A stretch of 64,000 bases of DNA from Bacillus safensis FO-36b (GTDB lineage Bacteria > Bacillota > Bacilli > Bacillales > Bacillaceae), in contig NZ_ASJD01000008.1 in the NCBI RefSeq assembly GCF_000691165.1, positions 42,680 through 106,679 of the forward strand. The letters run 5' to 3'. The notes under the pieces were generated by a model. The model saw nothing but the letters and a program-made list of their open reading frames with translations, had not been told where the DNA came from and did not search any database. Below, piece after piece: positions 1-11,119 of this stretch. How positions within the stretch are numbered: position 1 is the stretch's first letter; the number at the start of each line of letters is the position of its first letter. The translations under genes were made by a program, and so were the position numbers.

Positions 1-1902
1 AAAGTCACACAAGTCCTTCGTGAAAAAGGCGTAGTGAACAAGTTCGTTGAGTTCTTCGGACCTGGTGTTGCACAACTGCCGTTAGCAGATCGTGCAACGA
101 TTGCGAACATGGCGCCAGAATACGGTGCTACTTGCGGATTCTTCCCAGTAGATGAAGAAGCGCTTGCTTACCTGCGCCTCACTGGACGTGATGAAGAGCA
201 AATTAATATCGTTGAAGAATATTCTCGCGCAAATGGCTTATTCTATACGCCAGATGCAGAAGAGCCAATTTTTACTGATGTTGTGGAAATTGATCTTTCT
301 AAAATTGAGTCAAACTTATCTGGACCAAAACGTCCACAAGATTTGATTCCACTTTCTAAAATGAAAGAAACGTTCCATCAACACATCGAAAGCCCAGCTG
401 GTAACCAAGGGTTTGGCTTAGATAAATCAGAGCTTGATAAACAAATCGAATTTGATCTTGCAAACGGTGAAAAAGCTGTGATGAAGACAGGTGCGATTGC
501 GATTGCAGCGATTACAAGCTGTACGAATACATCGAACCCATACGTGTTAATCGGAGCAGGTCTTGTTGCGAAGAAAGCAAGTGAGCTCGGTATGAAAGTG
601 CCAAACTACGTCAAAACGTCACTAGCACCGGGTTCTAAAGTTGTAACAGGCTACCTTGTGAATTCGGGACTTCTTCCATATTTAAGAGACCTCGGATTTA
701 ACATTGTTGGATATGGCTGTACAACATGTATCGGAAACTCTGGACCGCTTGAGAAAGAAATTGAAGATGCAGTCTCTGAAAATGACCTGCTGATCACTTC
801 TGTTTTATCAGGTAACCGTAACTTTGAAGGTCGTATTCATCCGCTTGTGAAAGGGAACTATCTTGCATCTCCACCATTAGTTGTGGCTTATGCACTTGCT
901 GGTACGGTGAATATTGATTTAACAAAAGATCCTATCGGTGTCGATAAAAATGGCGAGAACGTTTATTTCAATGACATTTGGCCATCAATGGATGAAATCA
1001 ACAGCGTCGTTAAAAGCACTGTCACACCTGAGCTATTCCGTTCAGAGTATGAAACAGTTTTTGACAACAATGAACGATGGAATGAAATTAAAACGACGGA
1101 TGATGCATTGTACAAATGGGATGAAAATTCCACATACATTGATAACCCGCCATTCTTTGAAAACCTATCAGTTGAACCTGGTAAAGTTGAACCGCTTAAA
1201 GGCTTGCGCGTCGTTGCGAAGTTCGGTGACTCTGTCACAACTGACCATATTTCTCCTGCTGGAGCGATTGGTAAGGACACACCGGCGGGCAAATACTTGC
1301 AAGAAAGAGGCGTATCGCCTAGAGACTTTAACTCATATGGATCCCGCCGTGGTAACCACCATGTCATGATGAGAGGGACTTTTGCAAACATCCGTATTAA
1401 GAACCAAATTGCACCAGGAACAGAAGGCGGTTATACAACTTACTGGCCAACTGGTGAAGTGACATCGATTTATGATGCATGCATGCGTTATAAAGAGGAT
1501 GGAACAGGTCTTGCGATCTTAGCAGGTAAAGACTACGGAATGGGTTCTTCACGTGACTGGGCTGCTAAAGGAACAAACCTTCTTGGAATTAAATTTGTTC
1601 TAGCTGAAAGCTTTGAGCGTATCCACAGAAGTAACCTTGTCTTCATGGGCGTACTTCCTTTGCAGTTTAAAGACGGAGAAAGTGCAGAAACTCATGGTCT
1701 AACAGGAACAGAAACATTTGAAGTTCATGTTGACGAAACAGTTCGTCCACGTGATCTCGTCACTGTGAAAGCAATTGACACAGATGGAAACGAGAAAACG
1801 TTTGAAGTGGTGGTTCGCTTTGACAGTGAAGTCGAAATTGACTACTATCGTCATGGCGGTATCCTTCAAATGGTGCTTCGCGAAAAATTGGCAAGCAACT
1901 AA
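1..1902 (+). CDS. citB: Aconitate hydratase (aconitase), 5'-truncated by window
   Basis: Converts citrate to isocitrate in the TCA cycle; in Bacillus the apo-protein also binds RNA. The frame is open from base 1, so the gene starts upstream and about 633 C-terminal residues are visible out of roughly 909 in B. subtilis CitB. The three [4Fe-4S] cysteines are at fragment residues 174 (SCTNTSNP) and 240/243 (GCTTCIGN); the 66- and 3-residue spacings are those of the family. The C-terminal swivelling domain with [12 protein letters not shown] is intact. An ATG-like GTG at base 34 is internal. A hairpin terminator follows at once, and the neighbour yneN is as in B. subtilis. Confidence 0.96.
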   Translation, partial: KVTQVLREKGVVNKFVEFFGPGVAQLPLADRATIANMAPEYGATCGFFPVDEEALAYLRLTGRDEEQINIVEEYSRANGLFYTPDAEEPIFTDVVEIDLSKIESNLSGPKRPQDLIPLSKMKETFHQHIESPAGNQGFGLDKSELDKQIEFDLANGEKAVMKTGAIAIAAITSCTNTSNPYVLIGAGLVAKKASELGMKVPNYVKTSLAPGSKVVTGYLVNSGLLPYLRDLGFNIVGYGCTTCIGNSGPLEKEIEDAVSENDLLITSVLSGNRNFEGRIHPLVKGNYLASPPLVVAYALAGTVNIDLTKDPIGVDKNGENVYFNDIWPSMDEINSVVKSTVTPELFRSEYETVFDNNERWNEIKTTDDALYKWDENSTYIDNPPFFENLSVEPGKVEPLKGLRVVAKFGDSVTTDHISPAGAIGKDTPAGKYLQERGVSPRDFNSYGSRRGNHHVMMRGTFANIRIKNQIAPGTEGGYTTYWPTGEVTSIYDACMRYKEDGTGLAILAGKDYGMGSSRDWAAKGTNLLGIKFVLAESFERIHRSNLVFMGVLPLQFKDGESAETHGLTGTETFEVHVDETVRPRDLVTVKAIDTDGNEKTFEVVVRFDSEVEIDYYRHGGILQMVLREKLASN

Positions 1903-1908
1903 TACAGC

Positions 1909-1948
1909 AAAGAAGAGAAGGCGATCTAAACAGCTTTCTCTTCTTTTT
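1909..1948 (+). terminator. Intrinsic terminator of citB
   Basis: AAAGAAGAGAA (1909-1919) pairs with TTCTCTTCTTT (1936-1946), with a T-run at the end of the second arm. It lies 7 bases past the citB stop and before the yneN ribosome site. Confidence 0.75.
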
Positions 1949-1969
1949 TAAAATAGTGGAGGATCAATC

Positions 1970-2473
1970 ATGTGGAAAAAAGGAATGGCAAGCGCTGTTT
2001 TACTTGTGTTGATTGGTTTACTTGCGTGGAATTTATTTGGGCCAAAAGAGCCCGCAATCGGTCTTGAAAAAGGCGATCAAGCTCCTGATTTTGAACTGAA
2101 AACCCTTGACGGCAAAACCGCCTCGTTATCTGATTACCGAGGGAAAAAGGTGCTCGTCAATTTTTGGGCGACATGGTGTAAGCCGTGCAGGACGGAAATG
2201 CCGGATTTAGACGCGATTAGGAGCGAAAATGACCAAGTTGAAGTACTAGCGGTGAATTTAACGACCACTGAAAAGAGTGTGGATCATGTGGCAGCATTCA
2301 CAAAAGAATTAAAGGTGAGCTTTCCTGTTTTATTGGACCAAAAAGGCATTCAAGCAAGATATCAGGTGCTCTCATACCCAACGACATACATATTAGACGA
2401 AAAAGGACGCATCATGTCTGTGAAGCATCAAATGCTGACAAAAAAAGAAATTGAAAAAGAGCTGGATCTATAA
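1970..2473 (+). CDS. yneN: Membrane-anchored thiol-disulfide oxidoreductase (YneN/ResA-like)
   Basis: 167 residues. A single N-terminal hydrophobic segment (about residues 5-23) anchors a thioredoxin-fold AhpC-TSA/redoxin domain on the outer face of the membrane. The active site is WCKPC (Cys70, Cys73), and SYPTTYI supplies the cis-proline typical of the fold. Related proteins (ResA, StoA) reduce disulfides in cytochrome c or spore-coat assembly; the substrate of this one cannot be read from sequence. The start ATG is preceded by GTGGAGG. Its position after citB matches B. subtilis yneN. Confidence 0.88.
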   Translation: MWKKGMASAVLLVLIGLLAWNLFGPKEPAIGLEKGDQAPDFELKTLDGKTASLSDYRGKKVLVNFWATWCKPCRTEMPDLDAIRSENDQVEVLAVNLTTTEKSVDHVAAFTKELKVSFPVLLDQKGIQARYQVLSYPTTYILDEKGRIMSVKHQMLTKKEIEKELDL

Positions 2474-2488
2474 TGATTCAGCTCTTTT
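2455..2488 (+). terminator. Terminator overlapping the yneN 3' end
   Basis: AAAAGAGCTG at the end of the coding region pairs with CAGCTCTTTT (2479-2488). The first arm lies inside the last codons of yneN. Confidence 0.6.
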
Positions 2489-2546
2489 GCTTATTTTCTA
2501 AATGTTTTGGCGAAAATGTAATCATACATATATGGAGGTGAGTGGA

Positions 2547-2672
2547 ATGAGAAGAAGAAAACGACGCACATTTGAAGAGCTTGTGCTTGAAAATAAAAAA
2601 GAATTATTAAGCAATGAGGAATTTTTAAACCAGCTTGAAGAAAAGTTGGAAGAGCGATTTAGACAGAAATAA
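2547..2672 (+). CDS. Small basic protein, Fur-regulated basic protein (FbpB/C) family-like
   Basis: 41 residues beginning MRRRKRRTFEELV and rich in Lys, Arg and Glu. The block RRTFEELVLENKKELL resembles the Fur-regulated basic protein family, in which FbpA/B/C assist the sRNA FsrA during iron-sparing in B. subtilis. The start is well supported by TATGGAGGTGAG about 7 bases upstream. I see no clear Fur box (TGATAATNATTATCA-like) in front, so iron control of this copy is unproven. It sits alone between the yneN terminator and sspN. Confidence 0.65.
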   Translation: MRRRKRRTFEELVLENKKELLSNEEFLNQLEEKLEERFRQK

Positions 2673-2722
2673 GTTATGAATTATCCGTTTTCGTTCATCC
2701 TAAAGAAGAGGGAGGGATGATA

Positions 2723-2866
2723 ATGGGTAGAGAGCATGATAAACAAGCTCAGTTTACACCAGACCATTTAGGGACAAAACCTGTAGCATACAAACGTAAT
2801 AAAGGTAAAAAGATGCATAATAAATCAAATGAACAGCCTGATGTGATACAGACGAAGGGCGAATAA
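2723..2866 (+). CDS. sspN: Small acid-soluble spore protein N
   Basis: 47 residues, matching the family length of about 48. The pattern HLGTKPV..YK.NKG.KMH and the C-terminal MQTKGE-like end (here VIQTKGE) are characteristic of SspN, a minor SASP made in the forespore. Two in-frame ATGs exist (2717 and 2723). The second is chosen because GGAGGG at 2711-2716 directly abuts the first. tlp follows after 10 bases, as in the B. subtilis sspN-tlp operon, so sigma-G expression is likely although I could not place a convincing promoter. Confidence 0.88.
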   Translation: MGREHDKQAQFTPDHLGTKPVAYKRNKGKKMHNKSNEQPDVIQTKGE

Positions 2867-2876
2867 GGAGGGAATC

Positions 2877-3122
2877 ATGATGAATGACAAGTCCTATCAA
2901 TCCAATCCAGATGATCGTTCTGATAATGTTGAAAAGCTGCAAGATATGATCGAGAACACTCTTGACAATATTGATGAATCTGAAGCAGCGATGTCCGTTT
3001 CAACAGAGACAGAAAAGCAAATGATCAAACAAAAAAACGAAAACCGCAAAATGAGTATTGACGCGATGCGTTCTGAGATCAAGGACGAAGAAGCAGCAAG
3101 AAAGAATGGCTATACCGAATAA
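2877..3122 (+). CDS. tlp: Small acid-soluble spore protein Tlp
   Basis: 81 residues, highly charged and helical. NPDDRSDNVEKLQDM near the N-terminus and an ARKNGYTE-type end are diagnostic of Tlp, a minor forespore SASP; the name thioredoxin-like is historical and there is no CxxC. AAGGAGGGAATC precedes a double ATG (2877 and 2880), so the exact start is uncertain by one residue. It is the second gene of the sspN-tlp unit and is followed by a strong terminator. Confidence 0.9.
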   Translation: MMNDKSYQSNPDDRSDNVEKLQDMIENTLDNIDESEAAMSVSTETEKQMIKQKNENRKMSIDAMRSEIKDEEAARKNGYTE

Positions 3123-3145
3123 ACCAGGGATTCCTGGTTTATTTT
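3119..3145 (+). terminator. Terminator of sspN-tlp
   Basis: Perfect inverted repeat AAACCAGG-GATT-CCTGGTTT (3121-3140) followed by ATTTTATT, overlapping the tlp stop. Confidence 0.8.
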
Positions 3146-3229
3146 ATTGCCTCTTTTTAGAAGAACCATTTGGAATGTGGTAAAATGGCAGAGACAGACC
3201 TTAGGTTTTGATAGGAGAGCGATGAAAAC

Positions 3230-3652
3230 GTGTATATATCCAAAAAAGAAATAGAAGTCCGTTATGCAGAAACAGATCAAATGGGCATCGTGTATCATGC
3301 CAATTATTTAATTTGGATGGAAGTTGGCAGAACAGCATTGATAAAAGAATTAGGTTTTTCCTATGCACAGCTAGAAGCAGACGGCGCTCTTGCACCTGTT
3401 ATAGACTTGCAGGTTCAATATAAAAAACCATTGCTGTATGGTGAAACAGCAACCGTTCATACATGGATTGAAGAATATAATGGGGTCAAAACGGTGTATG
3501 GCTATGAAATTCAAAAACCTGATGGACAAACAGCGATTACAGGGACAACCTCACATATTTGTGTCGATAAAGACACCTTTAGACCTATTCAATTTAGAAA
3601 AGCCTTTCCTGCCTGGCATAAAGTATATGAACAGTCGAAGAAGCAGGTTTAA
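3230..3652 (+). CDS. yneP: Acyl-CoA thioesterase, YbgC/4HBT hotdog family
   Basis: 140 residues forming one hotdog domain. The signature Y-AETDQMGIVYHANYLIWME carries the catalytic aspartate (Asp16) of 4-hydroxybenzoyl-CoA-type thioesterases, which hydrolyse acyl-CoA thioesters in the cytoplasm. The true substrate is unknown. The start is GTG at 3230 with AGGAGAG upstream; the ATG at 3222 is in another frame. yneQ begins 3 bases after its stop, suggesting translational coupling. Confidence 0.87.
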   Translation: MYISKKEIEVRYAETDQMGIVYHANYLIWMEVGRTALIKELGFSYAQLEADGALAPVIDLQVQYKKPLLYGETATVHTWIEEYNGVKTVYGYEIQKPDGQTAITGTTSHICVDKDTFRPIQFRKAFPAWHKVYEQSKKQV

Positions 3653-3655
3653 TTT

Positions 3656-3967
3656 ATGGCTTTTGGTATTAAACGAAGCGATTTAAATGCTTGGAAAACA
3701 GCTGTCCAGCAAGGAAAAGTTGCTTTTTTAACACACTACTGGCTTGATGACCGTTTTCCAAATGCCAATACTGTCACAAAAGCAGCCTGTCAGGATATGA
3801 AGCGGTTAGTTGAGTGGGGAGAAAGACATGGACTAAAAAAAGAATGGATTCATGACCGCGAAGGGTTTCCTCATTTTGACTTAATCGGTGAGCCGCAAAA
3901 AAGAATTCTGCAAAAGGAACGATCTTTAGGAAACATTCAGGAGTATGGGCTGTATATTGAAGTGTAA
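3656..3967 (+). CDS. yneQ: YneQ, conserved protein of unknown function
   Basis: 103-residue soluble protein, recognised mainly by position between yneP and yneR and by its central block containing HYWLDDRFPNANTVTKAA and HDREGFPHFDL. No catalytic motif is evident. It is co-transcribed with yneP (3-base gap) and ends at a bidirectional terminator shared with the convergent yneR. Confidence 0.8.
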   Translation: MAFGIKRSDLNAWKTAVQQGKVAFLTHYWLDDRFPNANTVTKAACQDMKRLVEWGERHGLKKEWIHDREGFPHFDLIGEPQKRILQKERSLGNIQEYGLYIEV

Positions 3968-3970
3968 AAC

Positions 3971-4004
3971 AAAAAAGATACCCGAGGGATGAGGTATCTT
4001 TTTT
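3971..4004. terminator. Bidirectional terminator between yneQ and yneR
   Basis: AAAAAAGATACC pairs with GGTATCTTTTTT around a short loop. The A-run and T-run allow termination in both directions, matching the convergent genes. Confidence 0.85.
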
Positions 4005-4006
4005 GT

Positions 4007-4294
4007 TTATTCATAATGAAATTCTGGTTCTTTCACGGACTCGTTATAATCAATATGCAGATCATGGTTGTCAAAGTACCAAATATCACTTTCCTCAATA
4101 AAGAAAGTAATACCTTCTATTTCAGCGGTTGCGCCGGCATTTTGAGGTTCATCTTTTGCGACGCCTAGAGAAAAGCCTTTTTGTACATTACTGCACCCGC
4201 CATATCTCACAAAAAAGCGAACTTGATCACCTTTTTCTAAATCTAATTCATCCTTGTACCAATTGAGTGCATCTTCTTTTATCGTTAATTTCAA
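4007..4294 (-). CDS. yneR: HesB/IscA-fold protein YneR
   Basis: 95 residues with the Fe-S biosynthesis (HesB/IscA) beta-fold. The only cysteine is Cys34 in RYGGCSN; the C-terminal Cys-Gly-Cys motif that binds iron-sulfur in true IscA/SufA proteins is absent. A classic A-type cluster carrier role is therefore unlikely. Function unknown. The start ATG has AAAGGGGCGATC upstream. It is convergent with yneQ and follows plsY on the same strand. Confidence 0.85.
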   Translation of the reverse strand: MKLTIKEDALNWYKDELDLEKGDQVRFFVRYGGCSNVQKGFSLGVAKDEPQNAGATAEIEGITFFIEESDIWYFDNHDLHIDYNESVKEPEFHYE

Positions 4295-4319
4295 TGTGAT
4301 CGCCCCTTTTTGAAGTCAT

Positions 4320-4351
4320 GCTGTTTTTAAAATGCAGGATGCAAAAACAGC
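4320..4351 (-). terminator. Hairpin between plsY and yneR
   Basis: GCTGTTTTT (4320-4328) pairs with AAAAACAGC (4343-4351). There is no clear T-run beyond the stem on the minus strand, so it may be only a weak terminator. Confidence 0.4.
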
Positions 4352-4391
4352 TTTTCTTTACTTTTACCACATATTTAAATGGATGAAACGG

Positions 4392-4979
4392 CTAGAGCCA
4401 TTTGATTTTCGGTTCAGTTTTGTTGAGAATTCGTTTGAGGTTGGCGATGTGTCTGTAGATCACAAAGCCAGCAAGAACGGCAACAACAATGATTAAGAAT
4501 AGGTCTTTGGTGAATATGCTGTAAATGAATGTATAGATCCCGGTCAGCATAGATGATAGTGAAACATATTTACTAATGTATAAAAATAAGAAAAAAGCAG
4601 CGATCATCGTGATAAATAGGAATGGGGCATAAAATAGCAGCACACCGCCTGATGTAGCGACTGCTTTTCCCCCTTTAAATTTTGCAAAGACAGGAAAGCT
4701 GTGACCGATAACAGCAGCAACTCCTGCTAATAAGGGATGGATGTCCAGCTGCATGAAAAACGGTAGAGCTGAAGCAAGCGTCCCTTTTAGGATATCAGCA
4801 GTAATCACAATAGACCCTGCTTTTACGCCAAGTGTACGAAATGCATTCGTCGCACCTAGGTTTCCGCTGCCATGTTCACGGATATCGATTCCCTTTGCAG
4901 CTTTCCCGACAATGAGACCGGATGGAATACTGCCGAGAAGATAAGCCAAAATAAACATCAAAGCAATTAACATCTGCAT
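4392..4979 (-). CDS. plsY: Acyl-phosphate:glycerol-3-phosphate acyltransferase PlsY
   Basis: 195-residue integral membrane protein with five or more hydrophobic segments. It transfers the acyl group from acyl-phosphate to glycerol-3-phosphate, the first step of phospholipid synthesis after PlsX. The three cytoplasmic motifs are present: GSIPSG (about 16-21), [15 protein letters not shown] (37-51) and [18 protein letters not shown] (92-109). The length matches B. subtilis PlsY (YneS). GGAG lies just upstream of the ATG. Confidence 0.95.
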   Translation of the reverse strand: MQMLIALMFILAYLLGSIPSGLIVGKAAKGIDIREHGSGNLGATNAFRTLGVKAGSIVITADILKGTLASALPFFMQLDIHPLLAGVAAVIGHSFPVFAKFKGGKAVATSGGVLLFYAPFLFITMIAAFFLFLYISKYVSLSSMLTGIYTFIYSIFTKDLFLIIVVAVLAGFVIYRHIANLKRILNKTEPKIKWL

Positions 4980-5127
4980 AACTCCTTTATATTCTCCCTC
5001 TTGTCTTACATTTTAACATGATCTTGTGAAAAACATGGGGAACTTTTTTTGAAAAAATCGAAAGCAGATGGATTCAGCTTTGTTTTTAAGCAGAAATTCG
5101 CTAAAATAGAGGAAAAGGAGTGTCTTG

Positions 5128-5541
5128 ATGAACAATCCTACGAAAGAAGAAATTGGCCGTATATTAAAGAGCAGTAAACGAATTGCTGTTGTTGGTTTAT
5201 CAGATCAGCCGCACCGGACGTCTTATATGGTGTCTAAAGCGATGCAGGATGCCGGGTATGAGATCATTCCAGTGAATCCAACGATTGATGAAGCTCTCGG
5301 TGTGAAAGCAGTCGCTTCTTTAAAAGACATAAAAGAGCCTGTTGATATCGTCAATGTTTTCAGACGTTCAGAGTTTTTGCCAGAGGTGGCAGAAGAGTTT
5401 CTCGAAATAGACGCACCTGTTTTTTGGGCGCAGCAAGGCATATATCACGAAGAAGCGAAAAGGCTGATTGAGGAAAATGGCAAGGTCGCCATCATGGATT
5501 TATGTATCAAGGTGGCTCATGCGATGACAAAAACTCATTAA
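5128..5541 (+). CDS. yneT: CoA-binding protein YneT
   Basis: 137-residue Rossmann-type CoA_binding domain protein: RIAVVGLSDQPHRTSYMVSKAMQDAG is the nucleotide-binding turn, with the later EPVDIVNVFRRSE and FWAQQGIYHEEA blocks typical of the family. It lacks ligase domains, and its function is unknown. AGGAG at 5116-5120 is 7 bases from ATG 5128; the TTG one codon earlier is too close to the ribosome site. A terminator follows. Confidence 0.85.
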   Translation: MNNPTKEEIGRILKSSKRIAVVGLSDQPHRTSYMVSKAMQDAGYEIIPVNPTIDEALGVKAVASLKDIKEPVDIVNVFRRSEFLPEVAEEFLEIDAPVFWAQQGIYHEEAKRLIEENGKVAIMDLCIKVAHAMTKTH

Positions 5542-5546
5542 ATCGT

Positions 5547-5576
5547 CAAAAATCCTTGGTTTTTCAAGGATTTTTG
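5547..5576 (+). terminator. Terminator of yneT
   Basis: AAAAATCCTTG pairs with CAAGGATTTTT, with further T residues after the stem. Confidence 0.8.
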
Positions 5577-7926
<2,350 letters not shown>

Positions 7927-7928
7927 AC

Positions 7929-10367
7929 ATGGCACAACAAGAACGATTTCATGATTTACCATTAGAAGAAGTAATCGGTGACCGCTTTGGCCGCTATAGT
8001 AAATATATTATCCAAGACCGTGCGCTTCCAGATGCACGTGATGGACTAAAACCTGTACAACGAAGAATTTTATATGCGATGTATGCAGAAGGAAATACGC
8101 AGGATAAAAACTTCCGTAAAGCCGCTAAAACAGTCGGTAACGTGATTGGTAACTATCACCCGCACGGAGACTCATCTGTTTATGAAGCGATGGTAAGAAT
8201 GAGTCAGGAGTGGAAAGTACGGAATGTACTGATTGAGATGCACGGGAATAACGGGAGTATCGATGGAGATCCGCCTGCTGCCATGCGTTATACGGAAGCA
8301 AGGCTGTCTGCTATTGCTTCAGAGCTTTTAAAGGACTTAGACAAGGAAACGGTCGAATTTGTCGCAAACTTTGATGATACAAGTAAAGAGCCCGTTGTAT
8401 TACCAGCGATGTTCCCAAACCTTCTCGTGAATGGATCAACAGGGATTTCAGCAGGTTATGCCACTGATATCCCTCCGCATCACTTGGGAGAAGTTATTGA
8501 TGGCGTTATTAAACGAATCGAACAGCCGCATTGTACGGTTGAGGATTTAATGACGGTCATCAAAGGGCCAGATTTCCCAACAGGCGGTATCATTCAAGGT
8601 GTAGACGGTATTAAGAAGGCGTATGAAACAGGAAAAGGAAAGATTATGATTCGAGGCAAAGCGGAGATTGAAACCATCCGCGGCGGACGCCAGCAAATCG
8701 TGATCACAGAAATTCCTTACGAAGTGAATAAGGCGAACCTTGTCAAAAAGATGGACGAGTTCCGAATTGAAAGAAAAGTAGAAGGCATTTCAGAGGTCCG
8801 AGATGAGACAGACCGTACTGGGCTTCGAATCGTAGTAGAGCTGAAAAAAGAAGCAGATGCAAATGGCGTGCTGAATTTCTTATATAAAAACTCAGATCTG
8901 CAAATCCCATATAACTTTAATATGGTAGCGATACATAATCGAAGACCGACCTTAATGACGCTGACAACTATACTAGATGCATATATTGCCCATCAAAAAG
9001 AAGTGGTGACAAACCGTTCAGCGTACGAGCTTCGAAAAGCGAAGGAACGCCACCATATTGTCGACGGTTTAATTAAGGCACTTTCCATCTTAGATGAAGT
9101 CATTGCCACAATCCGCTCCTCTAATGATAAGCGTGATGCAAAGAACAACTTGATGGCGAAATATGACTTTACAGAAGCACAATCAGAAGCGATTGTTTCA
9201 CTCCAGTTATATCGTTTAACGAATACAGATATTACGCAATTAAGAGACGAAGCAAGAGAGCTAGATGTGCGGATAGCAGAGCTTGAAGACATTTTAGCGA
9301 ACGAGAAAAAGCTGCTGAAGGTCATTACAAACAGCCTGAAAAAGCTCAAAAAGACATATGCTGATGAGAGAAGATCCGTTATTGAGGAAAAAATCGAAGA
9401 AATTAAGATTAACCTTGAAGTGATGATCGCATCAGAGGATGTTTATGTGACAGTCACGAAGGATGGTTACATCAAGCGAACAAGCCAGCGCTCCTATGCT
9501 GCCTCTAACGGTAAGGACTTTGGCATGAAGGATACTGACCGTTTGATTCATCAGTTTGAAATGAATACAACGGATGTTCTTCTGCTGTTTACGAATAAAG
9601 GAAGCTACATTTATTGTCCTGTTCATCAGCTGCCAGATATACGCTGGAAAGACATGGGGCAGCATATTACGAATATCATTTCGATTGATCGCGAGGAATC
9701 AATCCAAAAAGCCATTCCAATAAAAGAATTTGATGAAACATCATATCTTTTATTCTTTACGAAAGGTGGAATGGTGAAGAAAACAGAGCTTCTTCAATAT
9801 AAAGCGCAGCGTTATTCGAAACCGCTTGTCGCCTTGAACCTAAAAGGTGACGATGAACTCGTCGATGTTCATGTCACAACAGGACAGCAGGAATTGTTTA
9901 TTGCAACGAAAAATGGTTACGGTTTGTGGTTTGATGAAGAAGAAGTAAGTGTTGTTGGACCGAGAGCGGCCGGCGTCAAAGGAATCAATTTGAAGGAAGG
10001 GGACGAGGTAGTCTCTGGCCAGATCATCGATCCGAAAAACGATGTCCTTGTGCTCACGACACAAAGAGGGGCTGTAAAGCGAATGAACCTCTCTGAGTTT
10101 GATAAAACATCAAGAGCGAAACGCGGGGTTCTTATGCTGAGAGAATTAAAGAAAAACCCGCACCGTATTGTGGCTGTGATCGCTGCATCTCTGCACGATA
10201 CACTTGAAATAGATACAGAAAAGGGTACAACGATTCCGCTTGAAATCTCTACTCTAAGAGCAAATGACCGTTATAGCAATGGATCGTTTATTGTAGATGA
10301 GGAAGAGCAGGGAGAAGTGACTCATGTCCTTCTGACGCCTGAACGTGTGCCAGATGACAATAAATAA
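7929..10367 (+). CDS. parC: DNA topoisomerase IV subunit A
   Basis: 812 residues. The catalytic subunit cleaves and rejoins DNA through Tyr121 ([10 protein letters not shown]). The quinolone-resistance region reads [12 protein letters not shown]: Ser82 and Glu86, equivalent to Ser80/Glu84 of Staphylococcus GrlA, are the wild-type residues, so no classical quinolone mutation is present there. The C-terminal half holds the GyrA-type beta-propeller repeats. GAGGAGG precedes the ATG, overlapping the end of parE. A GC-rich terminator follows. Confidence 0.97.
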   Translation: MAQQERFHDLPLEEVIGDRFGRYSKYIIQDRALPDARDGLKPVQRRILYAMYAEGNTQDKNFRKAAKTVGNVIGNYHPHGDSSVYEAMVRMSQEWKVRNVLIEMHGNNGSIDGDPPAAMRYTEARLSAIASELLKDLDKETVEFVANFDDTSKEPVVLPAMFPNLLVNGSTGISAGYATDIPPHHLGEVIDGVIKRIEQPHCTVEDLMTVIKGPDFPTGGIIQGVDGIKKAYETGKGKIMIRGKAEIETIRGGRQQIVITEIPYEVNKANLVKKMDEFRIERKVEGISEVRDETDRTGLRIVVELKKEADANGVLNFLYKNSDLQIPYNFNMVAIHNRRPTLMTLTTILDAYIAHQKEVVTNRSAYELRKAKERHHIVDGLIKALSILDEVIATIRSSNDKRDAKNNLMAKYDFTEAQSEAIVSLQLYRLTNTDITQLRDEARELDVRIAELEDILANEKKLLKVITNSLKKLKKTYADERRSVIEEKIEEIKINLEVMIASEDVYVTVTKDGYIKRTSQRSYAASNGKDFGMKDTDRLIHQFEMNTTDVLLLFTNKGSYIYCPVHQLPDIRWKDMGQHITNIISIDREESIQKAIPIKEFDETSYLLFFTKGGMVKKTELLQYKAQRYSKPLVALNLKGDDELVDVHVTTGQQELFIATKNGYGLWFDEEEVSVVGPRAAGVKGINLKEGDEVVSGQIIDPKNDVLVLTTQRGAVKRMNLSEFDKTSRAKRGVLMLRELKKNPHRIVAVIAASLHDTLEIDTEKGTTIPLEISTLRANDRYSNGSFIVDEEEQGEVTHVLLTPERVPDDNK

Positions 10368-10374
10368 GCAAACG

Positions 10375-10405
10375 AAAACCCCCTGCCAGTCGCAGGGGGT
10401 TTCTT
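10375..10405 (+). terminator. Terminator of parE-parC
   Basis: AAACCCCCTGC pairs with GCAGGGGGTTT around a 5-base loop and is followed by CTTTT. Confidence 0.88.
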
Positions 10406-10420
10406 TTATATACGGGTCTT

Positions 10421-10546
10421 TTAGCTCTCGTGGTTGCCAAACATGCTTGAAATGGCGTGCACTACTTCAATTCCTTGGTAGACGAAAAGAGAAAGTGAAG
10501 TGACAGAGAATAGACCTAGAATGAAAATTCTTAAGAAAAATAACAT
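10421..10546 (-). CDS. Small membrane protein (41 aa), uncharacterised
   Basis: Single hydrophobic helix (about residues 3-23, starting MLFFLRIFILGLF) followed by a short amphipathic tail ending GNHES. A strong ribosome site (GGGAGG, complement of 10556-10561) lies about 9 bases from the ATG. I do not recognise the family. It is directly downstream of another small membrane-protein gene on the same strand (10590-10925), so the two may be co-transcribed. Confidence 0.6.
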   Translation of the reverse strand: MLFFLRIFILGLFSVTSLSLFVYQGIEVVHAISSMFGNHES

Positions 10547-10589
10547 CGTGTAAAACCTCCCAATTTTTGTTTTGATTTAGATGGTTGGG

Positions 10590-10925
10590 TTAAACACGAG
10601 CTAGTCGGAAATAAGAAGATTGGTAGAACACTGCAAGTAAATGCTTCTTTTTCCGGTCAAATCGATCAGTATGAGTGATGCGTGCAAATCCAGCTGTCAT
10701 ACTGCCAATAATCAGCAGTGCTGTAAATGCGGCAAATACTGCGCTCACATGTTTTTGTTTCTTTTCATCGCCCATTGTCTGAACGATTTTCATTTCATGT
10801 GATTCTTGATCGGCAACCACCTTTGCATGATGGTATACCTGAACGGAATGAGGCATTGAGAACAAATGAAAACTTGCAAGTGCTATGCATAAAACACCTA
10901 ATTTTAATAGCATATTTTTTTTCAT
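10590..10925 (-). CDS. Small membrane protein, uncharacterised
   Basis: 111 residues with two hydrophobic segments: one at the N-terminus (about 5-22, signal-anchor-like) and one near residues 64-82 (VFAAFTALLIIGSMTAGFA). The charged region between them (VADQESHEMKIVQTMGDEKKQ) is probably extracytoplasmic. The ATG at 10925 is preferred because GGAAGGGG lies 8-9 bases upstream. A GTG three codons earlier overlaps that ribosome site. No known domain recognised. Confidence 0.6.
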   Translation of the reverse strand: MKKNMLLKLGVLCIALASFHLFSMPHSVQVYHHAKVVADQESHEMKIVQTMGDEKKQKHVSAVFAAFTALLIIGSMTAGFARITHTDRFDRKKKHLLAVFYQSSYFRLARV

Positions 10926-11119
10926 TTTTCTCACCCCTTCCTGGTTATTTTCATGATCTTACCACGTTTTCAGTTATTTGAAAAGTCTTATTTTTTTACT
11001 TTCCCTCTTTAAAAAAGCGATAAACATCAGGACATCTATAGGACTGTTTCACTTCATGAAAGGTTTCAATTTTATTTTTTAAATTTAAAAAAAGTGCCAT
11101 GATCATGGATCAGACACTT

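Noticed and set aside
963..1391. 142-codon minus-strand frame inside citB
   Set aside because: Shadow of the aconitase gene; no ribosome site and the plus-strand protein is intact and conserved.
2676..2702. Sigma-G promoter for sspN-tlp (TGAATTA ... CATCCTA)
   Set aside because: The spacing between the two blocks is about 12-13 bases, too short for a sigma-G promoter.
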